Origin: Pseudoalteromonas arabiensis
Lineage (GTDB): Bacteria; Pseudomonadota; Gammaproteobacteria; Enterobacterales; Alteromonadaceae
Assembly: GCF_001550155.1 (NCBI RefSeq)
Contig: NZ_LRUF01000008.1
Span: forward strand, 248,001 to 312,000
Direction: 5' to 3'
Length of the DNA stretch: 64,000 bases
A program made the position numbers and the translations under genes. Positions 44,510-52,631 of this stretch are shown here, one piece after another. The notes under the pieces were generated by a model that was not told where the DNA came from, did not search any database, and saw only the letters and a program-made list of their open reading frames with translations. Position 1 is the stretch's first letter, and the number at the start of each line of letters is the position of its first letter.

Positions 44510-46753
44510 ATGTCAATTATAAAAACGACCCTTTTTTTGTTATTTGCTGGTCTTAGCTTTACCAGTAGTGCCCAGTACAACGAAGCAATGTGTATTTTGT
44601 TAAAACAACAAATGCATGAATACCGCGATAATACCAGCAACCGAAACTATCGCTCAGCGGCCAGAAATTTTGAAAAAAACTGTAAAAACCCGACCCCAGT
44701 TAATAATACCGCCGCGCTACAAAAGCTCACTTCAGAAGCAACACCGACACCACCTAAAACAAGCATAACCGAGCACTCAGGTGCGATTAAAGGTGCTACT
44801 GAAGATGTTCCTGCTCAAGCACCTGTTCAACAAGCGCCTGTAGAGCCAGTACAACAAACACAACAACCAGCAGAGCCAGAATTAACTGACTCTTCACTCA
44901 GTTCTGAGCTTAATAACAGTGAGCCGGTTCAACAAGATAACGATAGCCAGTCAATGCCTAAACTGCCACCAGCAACAGAGTCAGTGACTGAGGCGGCACC
45001 AATTACAAACACAGAGCCACAAGCTCCTGCTGCAAATAAAAACGACGCAAATCAAGCTATAGAGCCTGCTAAAAAACCGGCTCCGGTTATAGTACAAACA
45101 CCAGAACCAAGCTCATCAAACTCATTATTGATGCCAAGCCTGCTTGTGTTATTGGTGCTTTTAGTTGGTGGCCTATTTATTTTGCGCCTTCGTAAGAGTA
45201 AACAATCTGACTCAAATGCTGAACTTGAAAACACCTTGCTTCAAGCTCAAGCTGCAAGTGCCAAAGTAAAAGCGCAACAAGCATTAAATGAAGATGAAAC
45301 AAGCTCAGCAGAATCACAACCACACTACGAAGATGAGTTTGAGAGAGCATTTAATGACACATTTAACACGAAAACGACAACGTCCGATGATGAAGAATGG
45401 TCTGAATTTGCACGCTTAAATGCTGAACACGACGAACAAAGCGCCTTCTTAAGCACCGAAGAGCAAGCAACTGACTTTGCCCATGCGCATGAATTCAACG
45501 AGCTTGAAATTAGCCACGAAGAAATACAGAACGATGAATCAATTCAAAGTGATGAACTTGAAAGCTCACGCAGCTCATTTGGATTTGACGAGTACAACAC
45601 CTCAGAGCCAGAAGAAGCAACGCCCATTTACGACGAGTCAGATAATACCGAATTAGGTGATGAGTTAGGCAATGATGAGCAAGACAGCAACATTAAACCA
45701 GAGCTAGATGATGAGCCTGAACTAACCAGTACACGCAGCTCTTTTGGGTTTGATGAGTACAACACCTCTGAGCCAGCAGAAACAACGCCCATTTACGACG
45801 AGTCAAATAATACCGAGTTAGGTGATGAGTTAGGTAATAATGAGCAAGACAATGACATTAAAGCAGAGCGCGATGATGAGCCTGAACTAACCAGTACACG
45901 CGGCTCTTTTGGGTTTGATGAGTACAACACCTCAGAGCCAGCAGAAACAACGCCCATTTATGACGAGTCAAATAATACCGAGTTAGGTGATGAGTTAGGT
46001 AATAATGAGCAAGACAACGAGGTTAAGCCAGAGCTCGATGATGAGCCAGAGTTTACCAGTACACGCAGCTCTTTTGGGTTTGACGAGTACAACACCTCAG
46101 AGCCAGCAGAAACGGCGCCGACATACGACGAGTCAGATAATACCGAATTAGATGATGAGTTAGGTAATAATGAGTTAGACAACGACATTAAGCCAGAGCT
46201 CTATGATGAACCCGAGTTTACCAGTACACGTAGCTCTTTTGGGTTTGATGAATATAAAAGCGTTGATCAACCTCTAAAAGATGACGTACCTGAGTACGAT
46301 TTGTCATCTTTAGTAGATGACGATCTGTCTTTTACAGGCGCAATAGATGAGCCTGAACACTTACCCGAACCTGCAACAATTACGCTTACTGACGATGACA
46401 TAAGCGATGATGACTTAGCAAAAGCCCTGCAAACACTTGAACAGGAGCTGCAACAAAATACAACTGCGCTTGCTGATGAGCCAAAGACGGCACCCATTAT
46501 GACTGACACTAACCTGCCAGATAATGATGACGATACACTATCTTTAGATGAGAGTGACATGCCTCAAGGGATCAGTGATGAACAAACAAAAGAAACGAGC
46601 TCAACAAACCCTTTTGCTAACTTGTCGCTAGACCCTACGTGGGATCCCAACTCAACCGAAAAGCCGCAGATTGCAAGTAAAGAAAAACAGCCTAAATCAC
46701 AAGCGCTTATTGACGCAGAAAACAGAGCGAAACAACTCAAAACAGATGATTAG
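44510..46753 (+). CDS. Membrane protein with N-terminal two-Cys secreted domain, one TM helix and acidic tandem repeats
   Basis: 747 residues, no recognised family. A signal peptide (1-21) is followed by a short two-Cys domain (MCILLKQQMHEYRD ... FEKNCKNP, ~27-58), a Pro/Gln/Glu-rich linker (to ~200), one transmembrane helix (~206-226), then a very acidic cytoplasmic part. The latter contains four 55-residue tandem repeats starting SSFGFDEYNTSEP plus a partial fifth (~355-580). The N-terminal domain resembles the first half of the four-Cys proteins encoded at 47.5 and 51.6 kb. The topology is like FimV-type or scaffold proteins, but no LysM or TPR is seen. A perfect 19-base terminator follows. 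Confidence 0.7.
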   Translation: MSIIKTTLFLLFAGLSFTSSAQYNEAMCILLKQQMHEYRDNTSNRNYRSAARNFEKNCKNPTPVNNTAALQKLTSEATPTPPKTSITEHSGAIKGATEDVPAQAPVQQAPVEPVQQTQQPAEPELTDSSLSSELNNSEPVQQDNDSQSMPKLPPATESVTEAAPITNTEPQAPAANKNDANQAIEPAKKPAPVIVQTPEPSSSNSLLMPSLLVLLVLLVGGLFILRLRKSKQSDSNAELENTLLQAQAASAKVKAQQALNEDETSSAESQPHYEDEFERAFNDTFNTKTTTSDDEEWSEFARLNAEHDEQSAFLSTEEQATDFAHAHEFNELEISHEEIQNDESIQSDELESSRSSFGFDEYNTSEPEEATPIYDESDNTELGDELGNDEQDSNIKPELDDEPELTSTRSSFGFDEYNTSEPAETTPIYDESNNTELGDELGNNEQDNDIKAERDDEPELTSTRGSFGFDEYNTSEPAETTPIYDESNNTELGDELGNNEQDNEVKPELDDEPEFTSTRSSFGFDEYNTSEPAETAPTYDESDNTELDDELGNNELDNDIKPELYDEPEFTSTRSSFGFDEYKSVDQPLKDDVPEYDLSSLVDDDLSFTGAIDEPEHLPEPATITLTDDDISDDDLAKALQTLEQELQQNTTALADEPKTAPIMTDTNLPDNDDDTLSLDESDMPQGISDEQTKETSSTNPFANLSLDPTWDPNSTEKPQIASKEKQPKSQALIDAENRAKQLKTDD
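45571..46257 (+). repeat. Tandem 165-bp coding repeats (four full copies plus partial)
   Basis: Copies begin near 45571, 45736, 45901, 46066 and 46231 with the nearly identical start AGCTCTTTTGGGTTTGA. The period is exactly 165 bases (55 codons). Copies 2 and 3 are almost identical in DNA, and copies 1 and 4 diverge more. Length changes by whole units would keep the frame. Confidence 0.9.
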
Positions 46754-46764
46754 CGTTGATATTA

Positions 46765-46806
46765 GTTAGAGTGCAATAAACTACTTATAGTTTATTGCAC
46801 TCTAAC
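46765..46806. terminator. Long perfect bidirectional terminator stem
   Basis: A perfect 19-base inverted repeat (GTTAGAGTGCAATAAACTA and its complement) with a four-base CTTA loop separates the convergent repeat-protein and four-Cys genes. Confidence 0.75.
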
Positions 46807-47502
46807 TTAGTCTTTAATAACAGGGCGTGGGCGCATTAAAAAGTGAAAAATAAAGATAAGCGAAAAGAACACCGTTACGGCCAACGCACATAACACAATA
46901 ATATTTGTTGGTAGAATTGTATCGTTAGTGTAGCTATAACGCTTTAACTCCCGTTCAGCCATTATTCTAGCTCGTTCAGACTTACTCGGTAATACAAACT
47001 CGTGAAAGGAATCTGTCGATTTAGCTTCAGCTCTTTCATACTGTGCACTTTTTTGCTGCCACAACATATCAAACTGCTGAAACTGAACCTGTTTATTCTC
47101 AATACACCAATCTAAATATTGAATATTTAAAGGCCTGTGTAAACAACGCGAAGGAATAACATAATAACGCTCCCACGCTGCTTGTTTACTAATATAACCT
47201 TGCTCAGATAAGGGTTTAGCTAATGGGTTTTCAAGATAAGCAATATCTTGGTTATAAAACGAATGAGTTCGCTTTAATATTTGTTCGTCGGTTAAGCAAT
47301 TATCTGAAATGCGCGATGAAAGATTATGTAAGCGTTGTTTGTACGAATCAATCTTATCGAGTAGGTGGGTTTTTCGAATGGCTGATTGCAGCTCAGCTCG
47401 CTCTGCTTGCATGCTTTCGCATTGCTCAACACTAAGAGCTTGCTGCCCCCATGCAAAACAAGGAGCCATGAATAAAGCTGATAATAAAATCCTTTTGATC
47501 AT
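46807..47502 (-). CDS. Four-Cys secreted protein with C-terminal membrane anchor (paralogue of 51158-51631)
   Basis: 231 residues: signal peptide (ends FAWGQ), then a helical domain with four cysteines: EQCESMQAERAELQ, SRISDNCLTD, AWERYYVIPSRCLH and LDWCIENKQVQFQQF. A C-terminal transmembrane helix (~202-222) and a short basic tail follow. The same spacing and words (QC.S..AER, AW..(Y/F)Y..P.RC, WC.ENK) occur in the 157-residue protein at 51.6 kb, which lacks the anchor. No known family is recognised. Paired cysteines suggest disulfides in the periplasm. Confidence 0.7.
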   Translation of the reverse strand: MIKRILLSALFMAPCFAWGQQALSVEQCESMQAERAELQSAIRKTHLLDKIDSYKQRLHNLSSRISDNCLTDEQILKRTHSFYNQDIAYLENPLAKPLSEQGYISKQAAWERYYVIPSRCLHRPLNIQYLDWCIENKQVQFQQFDMLWQQKSAQYERAEAKSTDSFHEFVLPSKSERARIMAERELKRYSYTNDTILPTNIIVLCALAVTVFFSLIFIFHFLMRPRPVIKD

Positions 47503-47814
47503 AAATTTACGTCACTGTAAAAGTTAGAGGTACAGCCTAACATTTTTATATAATACTGCAACAAAACAGCGCCAAAATGACTAAAAAAGATGATAAGTAA
47601 CTGCTTTTTTGTTAATACATTTTAACTGCTTATATACTAAATAACTCCCGTTAATATTTCCCCTCTTGAATTTAACTTTTAGCTTAGACATTGCGAGCAA
47701 ACTTAATTTTATATAGAGCATGAGGAATGGAAATAGACCTGTTTATTTATCTGTTATAAAGTTAAGCTTCTAAACATGCTCTATAGGAAACCTTATACTC
47801 GAGAAAGTATATTA
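47503..47814. other. AT-rich gap with a dispersed inverted repeat
   Basis: No gene is visible in these 312 bases. TATAGAGCATG (47712-47722) and CATGCTCTATA (47775-47785) form a perfect eleven-base inverted repeat spaced by 52 bases, just before the first copy of the small membrane-protein family. Confidence 0.5.
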
Positions 47815-48158
47815 ATGTCTATGGCTTATTTATCAGGCTACTTACTAATAACATTCATATGTGTTTGCTTTATTTCATCTCTTTTATTTTCAAGAGTGTC
47901 AATTAAGCGCATAAATAAAAAATGGAACTAGATGACGCGTACTCACCTAGTTGGGATAAAGGTATCGGCGCAAGCGTTTCGTTTTATGTATTTGCAATAC
48001 TTTTTAACAAGTACAGAATTAAAAACAAACTATTTGATGGCCGCTTTGTAGCTAACCATACACGACCTATTGATAGAGTGATTACAGCGGCTCACTTTGT
48101 CTCAGTTAAAGGAGCAGCCATTAGTCTTTGTATTGCCTTATATTATCAAAGCAACTGA
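47815..48158 (+). pseudogene. Small two-helix membrane protein, copy 1, frameshifted
   Basis: Frame one runs from the ATG at 47815 for 39 codons (MSMAYLSGYLLITF ... INKKWN) and stops. The remaining part continues in another frame from 47922 (MELDDAYSPSWDKGIGAS...). Intact copy 3 has seven A in AATAAAAAAATGG where this copy has six, so a single A deletion explains the break. The second frame starts at a natural ATG and could still give a 78-residue protein. Otherwise the sequence, with conserved PSWDKGIGAS and RPIDRVI motifs, is undamaged. DNA is nearly identical to copy 3 over long stretches. Confidence 0.7.
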
Positions 48159-48227
48159 TGACGTAGCCACTACAAAACAGCTAAAACTTTATATAATAGA
48201 TAACCCTTAACACAAGATTTTTTTGCA

Positions 48228-48578
48228 ATGGCAGTACTTAACTTTATCCTATATTGTGCCATTTTCTTCTTTGCTCTCATGATGATAATGACTGTGATAT
48301 TCCCCAGAATATCAATACGACATATCGAGAGTAAAATGCAGGAAAATGGAGTTTCATCTCCTAGTTGGGATAGAGGAATTGGAGCCAGTGCTCCTTTTTA
48401 CGCACTCGCTATCTTTGTAAAAAGAGCTCGTAAGTCTACGCCATTATTTGATGGCAGGTTTGTCGCCAAACACGCAAGGCCAATTGATAAGTTTCTCGCT
48501 TTTCTGCATCTTGTATCAACATCTGGCTTTATAATTAGCATATTTCTTATGGTAGTTTTAGAGTACTTTTTGTTGTAG
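48228..48578 (+). CDS. Small two-helix membrane protein, copy 2 (intact)
   Basis: 116 residues. N-terminal hydrophobic helix (~3-25), a conserved middle with SSPSWDRGIGASAPFYALAI and LFDGRFVAKHARPIDKFLAF, and a C-terminal hydrophobic helix (~92-114). The conserved aromatic/acidic PSWDRGIGAS block and the FDGRF.AKHARPID block define the family, which I do not recognise. It is one of four tandem copies in 1.6 kb. The middle part is probably on one side of the inner membrane. The ribosome site is weak. Confidence 0.65.
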   Translation: MAVLNFILYCAIFFFALMMIMTVIFPRISIRHIESKMQENGVSSPSWDRGIGASAPFYALAIFVKRARKSTPLFDGRFVAKHARPIDKFLAFLHLVSTSGFIISIFLMVVLEYFLL

Positions 48579-48692
48579 CTGAGTTTTTTTACTTATTTCT
48601 AAAGTAAATATGTGTATTAATACTAATAGCTTCGTAAAAAAAGGTTATTGATAATATTTATGATCGTAAACTATTCATAGGGGTATTTATAG

Positions 48693-49046
48693 ATGGATCT
48701 TACTCTAGCTCCTATTTTAACTTCCTTATTTTTAACTTTTCTTTTCAGCTTTTTTATTTCATCTCTTTTATTTTCAAGAGTGTCAATGAAGCACATAAAT
48801 AAAAAAATGGAACTAGATGACCTGTACCCACCCAGCTGGGACCGAGGGATTGGAGCAAGCGCTTCGTTTTATGTATTTGCAATACTTTTTAACAAGTACA
48901 GAATTAAAAACAAACTATTTGATGCCCGTTTTATCGCTAAGCATGCGCGGACTATTGATAAAGTAATTGCAGCAATTTATTTTACTTCAGTGGCTGGCAT
49001 GATAATTTGCCTCTGTATTATTACTTTATTTAAAAGCCTTACCTGA
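48693..49046 (+). CDS. Small two-helix membrane protein, copy 3 (intact)
   Basis: 117 residues with two hydrophobic helices (~7-28 and ~92-114). Between them lie YPPSWDRGIGASASFYVFAI and LFDARFIAKHARTIDKVIAA. It is the full-length reference for the frameshifted copy 1, with which it shares long identical DNA (for example around FYVFAILFNKYRIKNKLFD), implying recent duplication or gene conversion. An AGGGG ribosome-like site precedes the ATG. Confidence 0.68.
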   Translation: MDLTLAPILTSLFLTFLFSFFISSLLFSRVSMKHINKKMELDDLYPPSWDRGIGASASFYVFAILFNKYRIKNKLFDARFIAKHARTIDKVIAAIYFTSVAGMIICLCIITLFKSLT

Positions 49047-49074
49047 ATTAACCTCTATGACAGGAGGCGCCATT

Positions 49075-49426
49075 ATGGCGATCTCATTGGAAAAATTAGT
49101 TCTAGCGAACATGTTTGTATTCATGGCTTTAGCGTTTCTTTTTGTAATTTTATTTACACGCATCTCTATCAAGTACATAAATAAACAAATGCTAAACGAC
49201 AGTGTTACTCCTCCGCTTTGAGACAAAGGCACTGGCGCTAGTACCCCCCTTTTATGCCATGGCAATATTTTTCAAACGCTCGCGATTACCCACACCTATT
49301 TTTGATGGCCGTTTTGTAGCTAAATATGCAAGGCCTATCGATAGAGTTATAGGAGCTGCGCACTTAATCTCGGTCTTTGGGGCGATTATTTGCCTATGTA
49401 TCGTTTCTTATTATCAAAAAAGCTAG
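49075..49426 (+). pseudogene. Small two-helix membrane protein, copy 4, broken by nonsense and frameshift
   Basis: A strong AGGAGG precedes the ATG at 49075. The first frame (MAISLEKLVLANMF ... SVTPPL) ends at TGA 49219-49221, exactly where the family has Trp of PSWDRG, so TGG changed to TGA. Downstream the homologous frame (FYAMAIFFKRSRLPTP, FDGRFVAKYARPIDRVI) is shifted by one base, explained by one extra C in the six-C run at 49244-49249. Two separate lesions indicate a decaying gene. The rest of the family sequence is retained to the TAG at 49426. Confidence 0.72.
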
Positions 49427-49600
49427 CTCCTTTGTCTAACTACAAAACTATCGATGATCTAAAAGTGCGACTGAGTAGGCGTGAAACTTGTTTCGCGCGC
49501 CATATAACCATGCAGTAAAGCGCCCCAAAACCAATTTATAAGTAATAAACAAGCTATAATGAGGCGCTTTAATAACCGAATATTTATATTTGGCTTTTAA

Positions 49601-49882
49601 CTAATACACCTCTACTTTTGAAACCTCAACAGGCTGTGCCAGCGCATTTTCATAAAAAGCGAACACAGCTTTGGTGTATGGCTGCTCGTAATGAGCATCA
49701 AGTGCAGCTTGCGATACAAACTGCTCAACTAAAAACAGACAACGCTGCTCTTTACTCGCAAACAGCTCAAAACGATTACAACCCTGCTCTGCACGAGTGG
49801 CGTTTAATATGCCCTGTAAACGCCCTTTACAGTCTTCAAAAAATGCTGCTTTAGGGGTAATTTTTGCTACGATATTAATCAT
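49601..49882 (-). CDS. Antibiotic-biosynthesis-monooxygenase (ABM) domain protein
   Basis: 93 residues forming one ABM ferredoxin-like domain: NIVAKITPKAAFFEDCKGRLQ, GCNRFELFASKEQRCLFLVEQF and AALDAHYEQPYTKAVFAFYE. Relatives such as YgiN act on quinols, and others degrade haem or are uncharacterised. It overlaps the DUF2798 gene by four bases (ATGA) and lies downstream of it, so the pair is coupled and probably under the divergent LysR regulator. Confidence 0.82.
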   Translation of the reverse strand: MINIVAKITPKAAFFEDCKGRLQGILNATRAEQGCNRFELFASKEQRCLFLVEQFVSQAALDAHYEQPYTKAVFAFYENALAQPVEVSKVEVY

Positions 49883-50100
49883 ACTAACTCCTTAGCGTAT
49901 AATTTTAAAACCAATGCCCTTATTGGCGGCGCAACCGTAAAAGCCACCACAAAAGCAGCAGGCCATGCATTGGCAAACGCCTTCATCCAGCTTGCTAAAA
50001 ATGTATCGCTTAGCCCTAAATTGACATAGGTAACCCATGCCGAAAGCAAAAACGACATTAAAAACGAAAATGCCGCAGTAAATGTAAAATGAATTTTCAT
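49879..50100 (-). CDS. DUF2798 small membrane protein
   Basis: 73 residues with two transmembrane helices (~8-28 and ~45-66). The family pattern is visible: FTFTAAFSFLMSFLLSAWVT, then FLASWMKAFANAWPAAFVVA and a C-terminal PPIRALVLKL. Function is unknown, but DUF2798 genes often sit beside LysR regulators and small monooxygenases, as here. It leads the ABM gene. Confidence 0.8.
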   Translation of the reverse strand: MKIHFTFTAAFSFLMSFLLSAWVTYVNLGLSDTFLASWMKAFANAWPAAFVVAFTVAPPIRALVLKLYAKELV

Positions 50101-50122
50101 ATGTCCTCCTTGGCGTTACTAT

Positions 50123-50162
50123 ATTTGCATAGCCCAAGTAGCAACAGTCACTAAAATGCAAA
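50123..50162. promoter_or_regulatory. Divergent control region with inverted repeat (putative LysR site)
   Basis: TTTGCAT (50124-50130) and ATGCAAA (50156-50162) form a seven-base inverted repeat spaced by 25 bases inside the 81-base gap between the LysR gene and the DUF2798 gene. It could be the regulator's recognition and activation half-sites. Confidence 0.35.
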
Positions 50163-50181
50163 CTAAGATTGAGGGAGTAGT

Positions 50182-51036
50182 ATGCTGGATGATCTGCATT
50201 TATTTATCGAAATAGCCCGCCGTAAAAGCATGAGCCAAACAGCAAAAGATTTAGGACTGAATCTATCAACGCTTTCTAGGCGCATTCAAACACTCGAAGA
50301 CAAGCTCGGTGAACCATTATTACAACGCACAGCCCGTGGCATTGTGTTAACCACCAAAGGCGAGTCACTTTATAACGAATTAGGCGAGCAAGTGCTTGCT
50401 CTCAATAGTCAGTTAGCACAATTAAACGACTCGCCTACCGCAAAAGACTTTTACCTGTTGTGCCCACAAAACATCATTGCGGGCCCACTGATGGGCGCAA
50501 TTAATCAATTTGCGATGGCAAACCCTGCGTTAAACCTCCACATATACCCAAGCAATGCCAATAGCCAGTTAAGCCAAAAACGTTTTGACTTAGCTATTCG
50601 TATTGGCGAACAACAAGACTCTAGCTACTACCAAAAACGCCTAGGTATGATTGCAATTAAACTTATAACAAAACAAGGCGCACCTAAATCACGTTTAATA
50701 ATCCCCTACTCTGAGTCACAACTATCCAGTGGTTTGCTAAACAAATTAAAAAAAGAGTATGAACAAATAAGCTTTTGTTTTGATATTACAATCGCCAGAA
50801 AAATGATTGAAGCAGGCTATGGTGCAGGCATACTCCCCATGAGTGAAATAGCCTGCATTAAAGACACTAATCAATTTAATTACCTAGATACGCCACACAA
50901 TTTACCTACGAGGCCTATTTACGCCCTCTGGCCGCATTCACGCACCCCCTCTGCCAATGCCCAACTCTTAATAGAGCAACTGCAAAACAGCATTGCTCAC
51001 ACCCCTAGCTTACAAGGGGATGTGATAGAGCTATAG
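50182..51036 (+). CDS. LysR-family transcriptional regulator
   Basis: 284 residues. N-terminal winged helix: LHLFIEIARRKSMSQTAKDLGLNLSTLSRRIQTLEDKLGEPL. The C-terminal effector domain begins near residue 90 (DFYLLCPQNIIAGPLMGAINQF) and shows the periplasmic-binding fold (FDLAIRIGEQQDSSYYQKRLGMIAIKLI, GYGAGILPMSEIA). It is divergent from the DUF2798-ABM pair and probably controls it. Confidence 0.92.
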   Translation: MLDDLHLFIEIARRKSMSQTAKDLGLNLSTLSRRIQTLEDKLGEPLLQRTARGIVLTTKGESLYNELGEQVLALNSQLAQLNDSPTAKDFYLLCPQNIIAGPLMGAINQFAMANPALNLHIYPSNANSQLSQKRFDLAIRIGEQQDSSYYQKRLGMIAIKLITKQGAPKSRLIIPYSESQLSSGLLNKLKKEYEQISFCFDITIARKMIEAGYGAGILPMSEIACIKDTNQFNYLDTPHNLPTRPIYALWPHSRTPSANAQLLIEQLQNSIAHTPSLQGDVIEL

Positions 51037-51157
51037 AATGAGTAGCAGCGATTTTACATCGCGTTTTAATAAGCTACTTTTAATAACTTACCGTCGCAGC
51101 ATAAAGCCACTGCTACGCGTGTAAGAAAGTAACTTAAAAAACAAGCCTAATTTTGAT

Positions 51158-51631
51158 TTAAGGCTGGGCATTCCAAGTAGATTCAAACAAGGCTTTTTGC
51201 TCAACTTTGTTTTCACTACACCATACAAAATCCGCTTGCCGGATTTTCTTTGCTCTACAGCGCTCTGGTAGCTTATAAAACTCACCCCACGCTTTACGTT
51301 TTTCATCATCATTGTATGAATTAGAATAAACAGTAGAGTTATATACTTTCGTATTTAAAAGCCCTGTCGGGTTTGACCGATAACTATAATTACCGCCATT
51401 ACTTGTGCTTTTTGTCGGTTTTTTGCAATGTCTTGCCAGCAAAGTAAACAGCTCGTCGGAACGTTTATTCCAACGCTCACCTTGTTGTGCGCTATAACTG
51501 CGATTCATTCTTTTACGAATAGACTCACGTTCAGCTTTAATGCTATCGCATTGGTTTTGAGAGTATTGCTCATTGGCAATTGAAGTTGGGCTTACTAATA
51601 AACTAGCGAGTAATAAAATCCATTTATTCAT
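51158..51631 (-). CDS. Four-Cys secreted protein (paralogue of 46807-47502, no anchor)
   Basis: 157 residues with a signal peptide (ends SIANE) and the same cysteine framework as the protein at 47.5 kb: NQCDSIKAERESIRKRM, LLARHCKKP, AWGEFYKLPERCRAK and FVWCSENKVEQKALFE. A Ser/Asn/Tyr-rich loop separates the halves. There is no C-terminal helix, so it should be soluble in the periplasm. No known family is recognised. The common words show gene duplication within this region. Confidence 0.7.
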   Translation of the reverse strand: MNKWILLLASLLVSPTSIANEQYSQNQCDSIKAERESIRKRMNRSYSAQQGERWNKRSDELFTLLARHCKKPTKSTSNGGNYSYRSNPTGLLNTKVYNSTVYSNSYNDDEKRKAWGEFYKLPERCRAKKIRQADFVWCSENKVEQKALFESTWNAQP

Positions 51632-51848
51632 AATTTCACATCAATGTTGTTAATTGTTTTTCCCTACAAATATTACCGACTAAAAAATATAAATAGTCTC
51701 AGAATTTTCCTGCCTTTTATAACATAAAAAAAACAAAAACCTACTTATTTTAGGGCTATATAAAGTACCCAAAATTTATTTTTAGCATATTAACATTACA
51801 AATAATCATGATAGAATTCTGCCCATAGGATTTTAATAAGGATATTTT

Positions 51849-52559
51849 ATGGATATTATAATTGGCCAACACGTGCTGAAGAAAAAAGCACAGTTAACCC
51901 AACTTTCAGATCGCGCAATCGGGCGAGAATTTAAAGATCAAGCAGCCCTAGCAATACAAATGACACAATGTAGCGCAGCTGTTTATCGTCGCTTACAACG
52001 AACGTATAAATCAACCATCACACCAAAAGATCAAAAACGTGTAAAAGCGGGCGGCTTAAGTACAGAATCTGTGACTTTTTCAACAAGCAACCGTAGCCAA
52101 AAATCTTTTAACAGTTTACTTCCCGCTATGCGAGGAGGTGCATCTGCTCCTGGTAATGTGCCAAAAACATCTAATGATGTTGCTGTTGCTTCTAACCAAC
52201 CCCAAGCAACTAACTTACTCGCTTTACTACACCCTATACTCAGCGAAGATATTATGAAAACGGGTAACAGTGTAGAAAAAGCCGCAACAATACTTGGCCT
52301 TGTCACAACAACAGCTGGTTTTGTTATTCCTGGCGGTGGCGTTGCTTCTTCAATCGTAAGTTGGGTAGGAAGTGGCGCAACTTATTCAAGCTACTCAATG
52401 TCAAGAATTCGCCCCGATGCACCCGACCGCGCTTTTCACCAACTAACAAACTACATTACCTGCTTAGCAGCATGGAATAAAAAAGCGTGTGAGTTAATTG
52501 ATATTGCCGACTCAAACGGCCAATGGACTTTCCGCGATATTGAAACGGGCTTTGCATAA
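51849..52559 (+). CDS. Hypothetical protein with glycine-rich hydrophobic segment
   Basis: 236 residues, no family recognised and no signal peptide. A basic helical N-terminal half (~1-75) and a Ser/Asn-rich linker precede a hydrophobic glycine-rich stretch (~148-185, ILGLVTTTAGFVIPGGGVAS and WVGSGATYSS). The end is helical (FHQLTNYITCLAAWNKKACE). Such stretches occur in membrane-inserting toxins, effectors and phage-like proteins, but also in scaffold proteins. An AAGGAT ribosome site precedes the ATG. The neighbours do not explain it. Confidence 0.6.
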   Translation: MDIIIGQHVLKKKAQLTQLSDRAIGREFKDQAALAIQMTQCSAAVYRRLQRTYKSTITPKDQKRVKAGGLSTESVTFSTSNRSQKSFNSLLPAMRGGASAPGNVPKTSNDVAVASNQPQATNLLALLHPILSEDIMKTGNSVEKAATILGLVTTTAGFVIPGGGVASSIVSWVGSGATYSSYSMSRIRPDAPDRAFHQLTNYITCLAAWNKKACELIDIADSNGQWTFRDIETGFA

Positions 52560-52631
52560 AACAAAGCTCGTTATAATGCACAGACACCACAGCATTGTGC
52601 TTGGTGTTTGTGATTTAAAAAATTAACGCCT

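Noticed and set aside
45571..46257. Direct repeats as a CRISPR array
   Set aside because: The 165-base units are contiguous and keep one open reading frame; there are no short repeats with unique spacers.
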